From contig NZ_JALQEM010000037.1 in assembly GCF_023630705.1 (NCBI RefSeq), forward strand, positions 1 to 64,000: DNA of 64,000 nt. The letters are read 5' to 3'. The translations under genes and the position numbers were made by a program. The DNA comes from Caballeronia sp. GAFFF1 (lineage in GTDB: Bacteria > Pseudomonadota > Gammaproteobacteria > Burkholderiales > Burkholderiaceae). The notes beneath the pieces were generated by a model. It saw only the letters and a list, made by a program, of their open reading frames with translations, did no database searches and was not told the DNA's origin. This document shows positions 44,811 to 53,096 of the stretch, piece after piece. Position 1 is the first letter of the stretch, and every line of letters begins with the position of its first letter.

Positions 44811-44898
44811 GCTGGCCAAGGCAATCGGCGCCGGAGAGCTGAACCGGCTGAAAGCGATGGCCGGCGCGGAAGACGTGACCGTCAACGAGGGTGAGTGA
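44808..44898 (+). pseudogene. C-terminal remnant of a phage gene before the exonuclease
   Basis: In frame: RFVLAKAIGAGELNRLKAMAG then AEDVTVNEGE and a stop at 44896-44898, one base before the YqaJ-type ATG. Its position suggests the end of the single-strand annealing protein (RecT/ERF type) that usually precedes a YqaJ exonuclease, but 30 residues are too few to identify it. Cut by the IS66 fragment. Confidence 0.45.
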
Positions 44899-44899
44899 G

Positions 44900-45499
44900 A
44901 TGAGCGAGCAAACTGAGCAGCGGACGGAGGCATGGTTCGCCCAGCGGGCAGGCAAGGCAACTGCCTCGCGGTTCCTGGACGTCGTCAGCCTGACCAAGGC
45001 GGGCAAGCCTACTGCCGCGCGAGAACGCTACATGCGGGAGATCGTCTTCGAACGCCTGAGCGGCACGCCCAAGCACTCGGTCGGCGCGCTGTCGCTGAAG
45101 TGGGGGACTGACGTCGAGCAGTTCGCCCGCGAGGCTTACGAGGTGAAATGGGGCGACGTCCTTAAGGAAACCGGCTTCGTCACTCACCCCGACTATCCAT
45201 TCATTGGCGGCTCGTGCGATGGACTGATCGGCGACGAAGGGGTCATCGAAATCAAATGCCCGCACGACGAACAGGTGCACATTGAGACGTGGCTGAATGG
45301 CATGTCGCCGGACCATCGGCCACAAGTGCAAGGCAACCTGCTCGTGACCGGTCGGAAGTACGCGATCTTCATCAGCTACGACCCGCGCCAGAACGAACGC
45401 TTCCGCCTGTACTACCAGCGCATCGAGCGCGACGACACTTACATCCAGCAGATCCTCCTGCCCGGCCTTCCCAGTTCAACGCCGAGGTCGAGCAGATGA
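44900..45499 (+). CDS. YqaJ/lambda-type phage exonuclease, frameshifted at the end
   Basis: 199 residues. YqaJ recombinase core: TEAWFAQRAGKATASRF, GTDVEQFAREAYEVKWG, GFVTHPDYPFIGGSCDGLIGDEGVIEIKCPHDEQVHIETW (Asp and Glu-x-Lys nuclease residues) and RPQVQGNLLVTGRKYAIFISYDPR. It digests one DNA strand in phage recombination. After QILLPG the frame ends in an unlike tail, while the frame beside it reads SQFNAEVEQMIAELNRRAA before a stop at 45526-45528. A small indel near 45460-45475 explains this; the active site is untouched. Confidence 0.85.
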   Translation: MSEQTEQRTEAWFAQRAGKATASRFLDVVSLTKAGKPTAARERYMREIVFERLSGTPKHSVGALSLKWGTDVEQFAREAYEVKWGDVLKETGFVTHPDYPFIGGSCDGLIGDEGVIEIKCPHDEQVHIETWLNGMSPDHRPQVQGNLLVTGRKYAIFISYDPRQNERFRLYYQRIERDDTYIQQILLPGLPSSTPRSSR

Positions 45500-45535
45500 T
45501 CGCCGAACTGAACCGCCGGGCCGCGTGAGGACGAC

Positions 45536-45745
45536 ATGAGCGAGATCGCAAACAAGCGCGCGCTGGTCGAGAAAGCCCACGCACTGGTCAAGACCAACCA
45601 GCCGACTCTGGAGCATCTGAGCGCGGTCGCTGATGCGCTCGCTCAAGTCGCAAGCGACCTGATCGGCGACCAGTGCACGGTTCACCTGCGCGTGCGCCGT
45701 GGCGCTGTCGAGGCGGCAATCGAACGAGCAAGAGCAACAGCATGA
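45536..45745 (+). CDS. Small phage-type hypothetical protein
   Basis: 69 residues, MSEIANKRALVEKAHALVKT... with two helices and a short beta end (CTVHLRVRRGAVEAAIERARATA). No function known. It overlaps the next ORF by four bases (ATGA), as in compact phage early regions. Confidence 0.6.
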   Translation: MSEIANKRALVEKAHALVKTNQPTLEHLSAVADALAQVASDLIGDQCTVHLRVRRGAVEAAIERARATA

Positions 45746-45858
45746 ACACCGCAGACATCAGCGACGCAGCGGCGCTTCAGAGCGCCGTTCTCGTCCCTTC
45801 CATCGTAGGCATCGCGACGACGCTGATCGTCGCTCTCTCACAAAACATCCTGCTATGA
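45742..45858 (+). CDS. Very small phage-type membrane protein
   Basis: 38 residues: MNTADISDAAALQSAVLVPS then IVGIATTLIVALSQNILL, one hydrophobic helix. It overlaps both neighbours by ATGA, which supports translation. A damaged copy of its first 50 bases occurs at 47918-47972. Function unknown. Confidence 0.5.
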   Translation: MNTADISDAAALQSAVLVPSIVGIATTLIVALSQNILL

Positions 45859-46055
45859 AAACGCCCGCACAAAACTTCGACCTGCGCCACATCGACACCA
45901 GCGGCGCACTGACGCTCGAAGAGCGCCGCGCGGTCCTCCGGCAGCGGCAGCGTCAGGCGCTCGGCTTTACCGTCCCGAAGGTCGTCATCGGCAAGTACTG
46001 GGTGCCCGACAGCGTCGCGCGCCAGTTCGCCTACATGAACGTCGGCAGCAAGTAG
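45855..46055 (+). CDS. Small phage-type hypothetical protein
   Basis: 66 residues: MKTPAQNFDLRHIDTSGALT, then a helix rich in Arg/Gln (LEERRAVLRQRQRQALG) and FTVPKVVIGKYWVPDSVARQFAYM. Coupled by ATGA to the preceding ORF. No known function. Confidence 0.55.
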   Translation: MKTPAQNFDLRHIDTSGALTLEERRAVLRQRQRQALGFTVPKVVIGKYWVPDSVARQFAYMNVGSK

Positions 46056-46346
46056 CTCCCGAAGAGTCTCACCGACGCTGGGTCAACCGGCGCGCACAAG
46101 AACGCATGAGGCCACCGTATTCCCGAGGAACTCCACACGTCCGCCTCCCTCCCGATCATCCTCATTTGGGTCTCTTCGCATTGCTCGTTTGCGTCTTCGT
46201 GCATGGCGCGAAGATGGTGAAGCGATCTATGGATGCGGTCGAGGCATTCAGTGGCCTTTGCCCGCATCCGACGACGAAAACACCGGATCACCAGCGGCGC
46301 AGTGATGAGGCCCGATGACGTTGCTCGCCCGCTGTGTTGCGGCAGC

Positions 46347-46643
46347 CTACCCAGGACGACGCACGCTATCGCCGCCGACCGCAGAGAACGTCCTGAAGTC
46401 TGCACGAAGAACTTTGACGGGCGAATTCATGCCAGTCATTACTTTCCGGGTCGCCATTGAAACGATCCGTTGGAGATTGACTAGCAACGCCTTGTTGTCC
46501 CCTTCGAGCGAGCCGTCCGAACCAAAAATATCGGACAGGCACTCGTGTGTAACTTGAATCCGGAACGTCTTACGGGAAATACGCTGGTTGAAGAAGAGAT
46601 CTCCTTCCAAACGCAGCACAGGCAGTAGAGGCGGTGCATTCAT
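46347..46643 (-). CDS. Small hypothetical protein (DUF1488-like layout)
   Basis: 98 residues from MNAPPLLPVLRLEGDLFFNQ, with AGGACG upstream. FRIQVTHECLSDIFGSDGSLEGDNKALLVNLQRIVSMATRKV and a final VLRADF segment recall the small DUF1488-type proteins common in this order, but I am not certain. The C-terminal 18 residues look unrelated. No operon partner. Confidence 0.5.
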   Translation of the reverse strand: MNAPPLLPVLRLEGDLFFNQRISRKTFRIQVTHECLSDIFGSDGSLEGDNKALLVNLQRIVSMATRKVMTGMNSPVKVLRADFRTFSAVGGDSVRRPG

Positions 46644-46729
46644 GATGGAACGTCCTAGTAGCGATGCGCACTGCAACAACCATTCGATAGAGGGCTCGAT
46701 TGGTTGCACCGCGTGGGTTTAGCTGCAAC

Positions 46730-46948
46730 TCAACGTCTATAGAGCCGAGCGCGCCTACGTGCGTAGGCCGAGCCGCGGTTGTATGCGTCTTCTTCGGTAG
46801 GAAACATAACTGCGCTGTCGTGGCGGGCCTCGGTGATTCTCGGTCCCGTCAGGTCTATATCGACAACCGTGAAGGCAAAGCCGCCGGCAACAAGCGGGTG
46901 TACCACGACGTGGTACTCGTGATTTCCAACCTTGATCAAGCGCGACAT
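46730..46948 (-). CDS. Small hypothetical protein, paralog group member
   Basis: 72 residues: MSRLIKVGNHEYHVVVHPLVAGGFAFTVVDIDL..., then FPTEEDAYNRGSAYARRRARLY. The order of beta strands followed by an F-x-T/S-x-E-x-A helix is shared with proteins at 13539, 47229 and 47622. Function unknown. An upstream ATG (46975) is possible. Confidence 0.5.
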   Translation of the reverse strand: MSRLIKVGNHEYHVVVHPLVAGGFAFTVVDIDLTGPRITEARHDSAVMFPTEEDAYNRGSAYARRRARLYRR

Positions 46949-47228
46949 GACGAATTCCATTCCGTAGCGAAACACAAGGGATCATTCATTGTGCGCACTT
47001 TGTGGGCCAAGAAATTACAGCTTAAGAAGCCCCCTCCTATTTCGACCTCGAATGACTGATGCGCAGGCTCATGTGAGCGAAAACGACTCGTGGGCACGCA
47101 GTTAGCGGCGCACTAGTCCGGCTATGCCGACTACTTAGAACTCGGCGTGCAAAAGCGAGGAGAAAGCGCGACAAGAAAACATCAGACTACTCGGCGACCG
47201 AAACATGGCGACCGAGGGGAAAGAACGT
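46949..47228. other. Gap between small genes
   Basis: 280 bases, nothing recognised apart from the probable promoter of the 46730-46948 gene. Confidence 0.3.
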
Positions 47229-47501
47229 TCAGGCTGGCGCGGAATCAACGTTATCGTCGTTAGCGCAGCCGTCGATGAACCTCTTGGCTTGCCGTTCGGC
47301 ATACCTGAAGCCGTCGTCGGGCGTAAGAAAGTTCAGTTGCTCGGGAAGGCTAACAACCGGCGCAGCGCCCGAGTCAAACGAAAGAATCGACCAAGAGACC
47401 GCGTACCGGACCTGCTGGCCGTCAAGCGACGGCGTTTTGCTAGAAACGACGCGCACGTCGATGGTGTACCCGCGATAGGGCACACAAGATTGGTTTTCCA
47501 T
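47229..47501 (-). CDS. Small hypothetical protein, paralog group member
   Basis: 90 residues from MENQSCVPYRGYTIDVRV, with GGGAG seven bases upstream. YRGYTIDVRV, YAVSWSILSFDSG and FLTPDDGFRYAERQAKRFIDG match the strand-strand-helix layout of the 13539-13847 product (YKG..., F..S...A..YA, ID/VD ending). Function unknown. Confidence 0.6.
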   Translation of the reverse strand: MENQSCVPYRGYTIDVRVVSSKTPSLDGQQVRYAVSWSILSFDSGAAPVVSLPEQLNFLTPDDGFRYAERQAKRFIDGCANDDNVDSAPA

Positions 47502-47621
47502 GCTCACTCCCTTTGCACACCTTGAGCGGCATGTGTGACCACTATACGCGCTGTCTGAGTCGCGCGCCCGGAGATGACAACCGCTCGCTGCCGAGAACCG
47601 CAGCGAGTGATACACACGCGG

Positions 47622-47858
47622 TCAATTCTCGGAGTCGAGCACAACATCGATAGCAGCGTGCCCGGCAACCTCTCCGACCAGATACGCCCATCGCTCGGTG
47701 AAAGGGCCATTACGCAGCTTCACGCTCTTCGCTCGTGCGCCAAGCACCCGGATGTTCTCGGCGCCCGTTATGTGAACCGTCACATCAAACACATCCTCCG
47801 CAGCAGGAGTCAGCTCCACATGAATCTCGAAACCTCGGTACTCGATCACCCTGTTCAT
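47622..47858 (-). CDS. Small hypothetical protein, paralog group member
   Basis: 78 residues: MNRVIEYRGFEIHVELTPAA then EDVFDVTVHITG, and WAYLVGEVAGHAAIDVVLDSEN. GAGGGG precedes the ATG. The YRGFEIHV opening is close to the YRGYTIDV of the 47229 gene. Function unknown. Confidence 0.55.
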   Translation of the reverse strand: MNRVIEYRGFEIHVELTPAAEDVFDVTVHITGAENIRVLGARAKSVKLRNGPFTERWAYLVGEVAGHAAIDVVLDSEN

Positions 47859-47917
47859 AACCCCTCGGATGGCAACCAAGACTAGCACGAGGGCTCGACG
47901 AACGAGCAATTAGTCAC

Positions 47918-47972
47918 AGCATGAACGCAGCAGACATCGGCGACGTACCGGCGCTCATACCAGCGCCGCAAT
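47918..47972 (+). repeat. Damaged copy of the start of the 38-residue phage gene
   Basis: Reads AGCATGAACGCAGCAGACAT then CGGCGAC and CGGCGCT, against AGCATGAACACCGCAGACAT, CAGCGAC and CGGCGCT at 45739-45780. The copy has lost the reading frame within 50 bases. It shows that phage-derived sequence flanks the small-protein genes on both sides. Confidence 0.6.
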
Positions 47973-48197
47973 GAATAACGAGGCATGAAATGAGCTCGGA
48001 TCAATGTGCATCAATCGGAGAAAAGAAATGACGATGCGCCTTCCGCTCGCACATGCGTCAGTGACCACCACGCCAATGCTACTGCCCGGAAAACAGGCGA
48101 TCGACGTAATCCATCGCCGCATGCCTGGCCGCATTCAAGACTTCATCCGGGCTAGCGTAAGCGTCGTCACGGCGAGCGCAGCGGGCTATGGTCCCAC

Positions 48198-48257
48198 ATG
48201 GCTCGGATCGTTCGCGAAGTACAACCACGATTCGTCTTTGTGGAGAACAGAGCCGCG
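48198..48257 (+). pseudogene. Scrap of a phage DNA cytosine methyltransferase
   Basis: MARIVREVQPRFVFVENRAA matches the motif IV region (ENV-type) of phage-like C5-cytosine methyltransferases. Only about 20 residues remain; the preceding 190 bases do not continue it and the following bases merge into the DnaE2 remnant frame. Confidence 0.45.
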
Positions 48258-48389
48258 AGTAGCCGTTCGCTCGTCAAGGCGAGTTCGCCGGCCGCTTACG
48301 CAAGACGTGCTGCGTCGCTTCGAAGAACCCGGCCTCGATCCGGCCAATCCGCTCATCGCCATGTGGGCGAGCGCTCCGGTCGGCAGAAG

Positions 48390-49094
48390 CCTGTCGTGAG
48401 GCTTGGGCTGTCGTTGCTTAAGGGCATGCGCGAAGGCGCGGCCGAGCGAATCGAAACGGCCATAGCCGTGAAGCCGCTTGCAGGCGTGAGCGACCTCGCG
48501 CGGCGCGCGCAACTCGACCGCCGCGACCTGCAGGTGCTCGCAGCAGCCAACGTGTTGCAGTCGCCTGCAGGGAATCGTCGAGAAGCACGATGGCAGTCGG
48601 CTGCCGCGGTGCCCGACCACGACACGCTCGCTGATACGCGCGTCGACGACGAAACGCCGACGCTGGGTGCGCCGTCGGAAGCGCAGGACGTCGTGAGCGA
48701 CTACAACTCGGCGGGCCTGACGCTGGGGCGTCATCCATTGTCGCTGCTGCGGCCGGTGCTGCTAGAACAGCGGCTGGTGTCGGCGTCGACTTTACGTACC
48801 TACCGGAACGGGCGTCTCGCGCGAGGCTGCGGGCTCGTGACCGTGCGGCAGCGGCACGGCACGGCAAAAGGCGTCATGTTCGTGACGCTCGAAGACGAGA
48901 CGGGCAACGTCAATGTCATTGTCTGGCCCTCCCTGCTTGAAAGGCAGCGGCGTGAAGCGTTGGGCGCGTCATTGCTCGCCGTGAACGGCACATGGCAATG
49001 CGAAGGGGAGGTCCGACATCTGGTCGCACAGCGACTCGTTGACATGTCGCATCTTCTCGGCGGATTGACGGCGGTTAGCAAGAACTTCTGCTAA
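48390..49094 (+). pseudogene. dnaE2: Error-prone DNA polymerase DnaE2 (ImuC), C-terminal remnant
   Basis: About 233 residues covering the C-terminus of DnaE2: VVRLGLSLLKGMREGAAERIE, DLARRAQLDRRDLQVLAAANVLQSPAGNRREARWQ, YNSAGLTLGRHPLSLLRPVL, then the OB-fold TYRNGRLARGCGLVTVRQRHGTAKGVMFVTLEDETGNVNVIVWPSLLERQRREALGAS and RHLVAQRLVDMSHLLG. The full protein has over 1000 residues; the PHP and polymerase palm regions are missing. The open frame continues upstream into unrelated sequence at 48198. No imuA/imuB nearby, so the SOS mutagenesis cassette is not present here. Confidence 0.85.
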
Positions 49095-49452
49095 AAGCGG
49101 CGCCAGGGTGACGGACGACAGCGACTTACCGACGGAGACGAGCCTTGGACCTTTGGGGATCGCAATGACTGCCCTTCCTCGCTAGCTAGGACACTGCCTT
49201 AGAGATACGCAGCTTCTCGGCCTTAGCGAATGTTCAGCGACACACGCTGGAACGGCTGTTGCACGAAGGAGACCGGCCATTCATATCGCCTCCGTGTCGA
49301 ACGCCAGCCACCATCCACGTGAATGGGCGAGTTCGACCCAGGTTGTGTGGAAACTTGATGGAATTACGATGCCGCGCATGCCCGCGCCCCCAGCGGCGCA
49401 TTTGGCTACGTTTGCGCCCATTACGGTGATGACGAGGGTGAGCGTCTCGGGT
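49095..49452. other. Gap without recognisable gene
   Basis: About 360 bases between the DnaE2 remnant and the IS1182 transposase. No gene seen. Confidence 0.4.
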
Positions 49453-49500
49453 GCGTTCTAAAGAACGCTTGATGGCTTTATTTAGGACCTGCGAGGTCCT
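49453..49500. terminator. Two palindromes after the IS1182 transposase gene
   Basis: GCGTTCT-AA-AGAACGC (49453-49468) and AGGACCT-GCG-AGGTCCT (49484-49500) directly follow the transposase stop codon. They may act as terminators or belong to the element's end. No T-run is obvious, so factor-independent termination is uncertain. Confidence 0.4.
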
Positions 49501-50945
49501 CACGCACCCACCATCCGCATTGCCTTCATCGTCTTTTTGAAACCTAGGATTCTCAGCACTCGCGTGAGATTGTAGGCGAGTACGTTCAGGCTCATCTCGG
49601 TACCTACGTTAGGCAACCTGCGCGTCAGGAAGTGCGTGTAGCCCATCCAGTGCTTGAAGGTTCCAAAGACATGCTCAACGGTTCGCCTGCGCACCGTCAT
49701 CGCGTCGGGCGTCTTGTCGAGCCGGCGTTGCACTGCCTCCAGCACCGACTCATGCTCCCATCGACTTATCCGTCGTTGGCCGCTGGGAGTGCACTGTGAC
49801 TTCATTTGGCATTGCGAACAGGCGCTGCTCCAGTATCGACGTAGCTGCATCCCGTGTTCCTCGCTGGTGTATCGGTAAATTGCCCGCTGTCCAGCTGGAC
49901 ATTGGTATTCGTCGTCCCGCGCAATGTAGATGAAGTCTGCCTTGTCGAACCGGCCATGGTATTTCGCACCTGATGTTGTCGGCTTCGGCAGCATGACCGC
50001 AATCCCCGCATCGGCGCACTCCTTGATCTGAGTTCCGGTGTAGTAACCACGATCGGCGACTGCCCGCAGCCTTGTCTTGCCCATCGCGTCACGCGCAGCT
50101 TTTGCCATGGGGCTTAGCTGTGCCCGGTCACTGACAGAGTTTGTGACCTCGTGCGCCACGATGAGATGGTGCTTGGCGTCAACGGCCACCTGCACGTTGT
50201 ACCCCACCATTCCCGAGCCCTTGCCGCTCGTCGCCATGGAGCGCGCGTCGGGATCTGTCATCGAGAGTTGGCCATCAGGCTGCGTTTTGAGTTGCTCCTT
50301 GATCTGATCGAGGCTCCGCATTTGCTCGCGTAAGCGCGCGATCTTATCTTGCAATCGGACCGTCTTCGCTTCGAGCTCCGCGGGTTGCGTACGATCGGCA
50401 GTCTCCAGCGCGCTCAGATACCGCTGGATACTCTCTTCGATCTGCTTCTGGCGCTTGTCGACTTTACCCTCGGTGAAGTTGCGATCCCGCGTATTGACTG
50501 CCTTGAACTTGCTACCGTCAATGGCGACCAGCGCTTGCGAGAACAGCTTCAGCTCACGGCAGAGCGTCACGAAGCGGCGACACACGTTGCGAATGCCGGT
50601 ACCGTTGTCACGACGAAAATCGGCTATGGTCTTGAAGTCCGGCGCCAGTCGGCCCGTGAGCCACATCAACTCAACATTGCGCTGGCATTCGCGCTCAAGA
50701 CGCCGGCTTGATTGAACCCGGTTGAGGTACCCGTAGATATAGATCTTCAGGAGCACTGCTGGATGATAGGACGGGCGACCTGTAACCGACGGCATTGCGC
50801 CATCGAAGCCCAATGATGCAAGGTCAAGCTCTTCAACAAATGCCTCGATAACCCTTACCGGATTGTCCTCAGCAACAAAGTCATCGAGGCATTCTGGAAG
50901 CAGCGTCACCTGCTTGCGATCTTCACCTTCTATGAATCGCTTCAT
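49500..50945 (-). CDS. IS1182-family transposase
   Basis: 481 residues from MKRFIEGEDRKQVTLLPECLDDFV. DDE features: a SYHPAVLLKIYIYGYLNRVQSSRRLERE N-terminal domain, ALVAIDGSKFKAVNTRDRNFTEGK (first Asp), a coiled-coil insert, GYNVQVAVDAKHHLIVAHEVTNSVSDRAQLSP, AVADRGYYTGTQIKECADAG (second Asp) and RRTVEHVFGTFKHWMGYTHFLTRRL (Glu). A cysteine motif CSQCQMKSQC lies between. The gene looks complete. An ATG at 51038 would add a tail without similarity. Confidence 0.93.
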   Translation of the reverse strand: MKRFIEGEDRKQVTLLPECLDDFVAEDNPVRVIEAFVEELDLASLGFDGAMPSVTGRPSYHPAVLLKIYIYGYLNRVQSSRRLERECQRNVELMWLTGRLAPDFKTIADFRRDNGTGIRNVCRRFVTLCRELKLFSQALVAIDGSKFKAVNTRDRNFTEGKVDKRQKQIEESIQRYLSALETADRTQPAELEAKTVRLQDKIARLREQMRSLDQIKEQLKTQPDGQLSMTDPDARSMATSGKGSGMVGYNVQVAVDAKHHLIVAHEVTNSVSDRAQLSPMAKAARDAMGKTRLRAVADRGYYTGTQIKECADAGIAVMLPKPTTSGAKYHGRFDKADFIYIARDDEYQCPAGQRAIYRYTSEEHGMQLRRYWSSACSQCQMKSQCTPSGQRRISRWEHESVLEAVQRRLDKTPDAMTVRRRTVEHVFGTFKHWMGYTHFLTRRLPNVGTEMSLNVLAYNLTRVLRILGFKKTMKAMRMVGA

Positions 50946-51379
50946 CCGGTCACCCATCTGAATCAGATAATCCAGTTTAGGCGATCGACGTGTTTTCACA
51001 CAAGCTCGACCCGGTGCAGTCATCCGCTTGCCGGCCACTAATGGCAGAACTCAACAGTACAGCGGACCTTTGGCAAGGTGAGCATCAGGTGCAGAACTTC
51101 CTTCGCCGATGCGAGGCATCGGGTGCTACAAACAACGAAAATACGTCGTTAAAGTTAAGGCGATTTCTGAGCACGGCCGGCGTTGAGCAACCAGCACGCG
51201 CCAAGAAAACGAAATATCCGTCCCGCACTGCCGCAGTAAGTGAGAAAACTGTTGTGTTCTCATCGCGGCGCGCGGAGTCGATTGGCCACGTCGCCACTTT
51301 GTTCATCAGACGACGAAACGCCCGCATCCGCCGGTCATGTCAGTGATCGTTTCTCAAAGGATTTCCTTCCAGTGACCCG
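50946..51379. other. Gap upstream of the IS1182 gene
   Basis: 434 bases. It should contain the right end of the IS1182 element, but I could not identify the terminal inverted repeat by eye. No gene seen. Confidence 0.4.
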
Positions 51380-51994
51380 TCAGACGCGTCGCGGCAGGAG
51401 CACCAAGTCGGCCGCTTCCTCGGCATCTTTGAGGAGCGTCTTGCGCGGCACGTTTAGCTGCGCACGCATGGTTAGCCCACGCGCTAAATCCGTGACTTGA
51501 ATTGCGCGCGCGCCGACGGGAAAGTCAGATGGGATTTCTCCCGCGCGGATTGCGTCGCGGAAACGACCTTCCACCAGCGCGGTGCCTCCAGCAGCCGCGC
51601 TTTGCAGGAACTGCCGGACCTCGGGGTCGTCCACAAGCGGCGCGACGCAAATCAGCAGGCAGCCCCGGGCGGACCCTTTCTCGGTCGCACTTTCGACGGC
51701 GTACCTCAGAAAACCTGTGATCGAGTCGCGAAGACTCTGTGGTGAGAGGAGTGCCTTCGTGGCCGACGCGCCTTTCCGTTCCGCGTATGCCTTAAGGACC
51801 CGCAAGAATATCGCCCGCTTGTCCCCAAAGACGGCATACAGGCTCGGCCGTCCCACCCCCATCCCGGCGACGAGATCGTCAATCGTCACTCCGTCGTAGC
51901 CTTTCGACCAGAACACCTGAGTCGCCTTTTCAAGCGCCCCTGTCTCGTCGAAGCTGCGCGGTCGGCCCCTCGGCCTAGTAGCATTTTGAATCAT
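51380..51994 (-). CDS. TetR-family transcriptional regulator
   Basis: 204 residues. The HTH (RPRSFDETGALEKATQVFWSKGYDGVTIDDLVAGMGVGRPSLYAVFGDKRAIFLRVL) is canonical, and the C-terminal ligand domain has the GSARGCLLICVAPLVDDPEVRQFL segment seen in the TetR_C_16/33-like group. Divergent from the SDR gene across 127 bases that contain a palindromic operator, so it is the probable repressor of that gene and of itself. Confidence 0.93.
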   Translation of the reverse strand: MIQNATRPRGRPRSFDETGALEKATQVFWSKGYDGVTIDDLVAGMGVGRPSLYAVFGDKRAIFLRVLKAYAERKGASATKALLSPQSLRDSITGFLRYAVESATEKGSARGCLLICVAPLVDDPEVRQFLQSAAAGGTALVEGRFRDAIRAGEIPSDFPVGARAIQVTDLARGLTMRAQLNVPRKTLLKDAEEAADLVLLPRRV

Positions 51995-52036
51995 TTAGTT
52001 CAAAACTCCTTGACACTCGTCACTGCGAAAATATAT

Positions 52037-52048
52037 AACTGAACAGTT
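52037..52048. promoter_or_regulatory. TetR-type palindrome in the TetR/SDR gap
   Basis: AACTG-AA-CAGTT is a perfect short palindrome overlapping the AT-rich TATATAAC stretch, a likely promoter. A GTTCAAAACT segment next to the tetR start may be a second half-site. Confidence 0.5.
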
Positions 52049-52121
52049 CTAAATTGGCAAGTCGTCCGTGGCCTCGCGTGGCCTCACGACTCTACCTTCC
52101 CCCCTAACCAATGAGACGCCC

Positions 52122-53096
52122 ATGGAACATTCGATCGTGCTCGTCACCGGTGCCACCTCCGGGCTGGGTTATGCGGCTGCCCGCAAACTTGCCGGAGAGG
52201 GCTGGTGCGAGATCATCGTCACTGGCCGTAGGCTGGCTCGGGTCCAGGAAACGGCCGCTCAACTCGCAGCGGAAACTAAAAGACAGGTCTTCACGCCGCT
52301 GGAGCTGGAATTGGACACGCCGGCCAGCGTCCGGTCCGCGCTCGCGGAACTCGTCAAGCGAGGTCAGCCGATCCAATTCCTACTGCTCAATGCAGGGATG
52401 GTCCCTGGCAAGGCGCGCATGATCACTGCAGAGGGGGTCGAGGCTTCTCAGGCCCCGCTCATCGGCCATCATCAATTGACTGTCGGGTTGCTCCGCGCCA
52501 ACCTACTGAGCCCCAACGCGCGGATTGTCATTACCAGCGCGGAGCCTGCCCGAGGGGGCGTACCCATGTTCAAGTACACCGACGTGGACGCACTCGCTGC
52601 CAAATATCACGGAGGCGACCTGACCGCTGCTATGGAAGCGCTAATTCGCAATGAGCCGAACGTGAAGTATGTGCCCAACAATGCGTATGCCGACGCGAAG
52701 CTCTTGGTCGCTTGGTGGACTGCGGCGCTGGCGCGGCGGCTACCCTCTGGCATGGCCGTGTACGCTGTCTCTCCCGGTGCGGCGACTGCGACCAACGTTT
52801 CGCGACAAGCTAGTCTAGCCGTGAAGTATCTGTTTATCCCGATCGCGAACCTCATTCCCGGCATGAATCAGACGCCGGAGACGGCAGCGGGCCGGTACAT
52901 CCAGGCCTCGAAATTCGGAACCGAGGTCTCAGGGCAATTCTTCGCCTCCGCTCAAGGGAAGTTCTCAGGCCCAATTGAGGTGCAGCTACACCCACACCTC
53001 CTCGATGGCGCTAATCAAGAAGCCGCGTGGCAGGCCGTCGTCAACGTCTCTGGCGTCAACTGGTCGTACGCGGAATCCTTACGCGCGGTGTCCTGA
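52122..53096 (+). CDS. SDR-family oxidoreductase
   Basis: 324 residues from MEHSIVLVTGATSGLGYAAARKLAGEGW (TGxxxGxG). Further SDR points: FLLLNAGMVPG, IVITSAEPARGG and the YxxxK pair in NNAYADAKLLVAWWTAALARRL, then VYAVSPGAATATNV. The protein is longer than classical SDRs (about 250), with a C-terminal addition like light-dependent reductase or retinol dehydrogenase relatives. A frame extending to 52068 is less likely. Substrate unknown; TetR-regulated SDRs often handle reactive carbonyls (inference). Confidence 0.9.
   Translation: MEHSIVLVTGATSGLGYAAARKLAGEGWCEIIVTGRRLARVQETAAQLAAETKRQVFTPLELELDTPASVRSALAELVKRGQPIQFLLLNAGMVPGKARMITAEGVEASQAPLIGHHQLTVGLLRANLLSPNARIVITSAEPARGGVPMFKYTDVDALAAKYHGGDLTAAMEALIRNEPNVKYVPNNAYADAKLLVAWWTAALARRLPSGMAVYAVSPGAATATNVSRQASLAVKYLFIPIANLIPGMNQTPETAAGRYIQASKFGTEVSGQFFASAQGKFSGPIEVQLHPHLLDGANQEAAWQAVVNVSGVNWSYAESLRAVS

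Noticed and set aside
48028-48399. Plus-strand ORF whose frame at 48185-48250 resembles another methyltransferase segment (WLGSFAKYNHDSSLW)
   Set aside because: The same bases in the neighbouring frame give the clearer ENV-type motif; the second likeness is judged coincidental.
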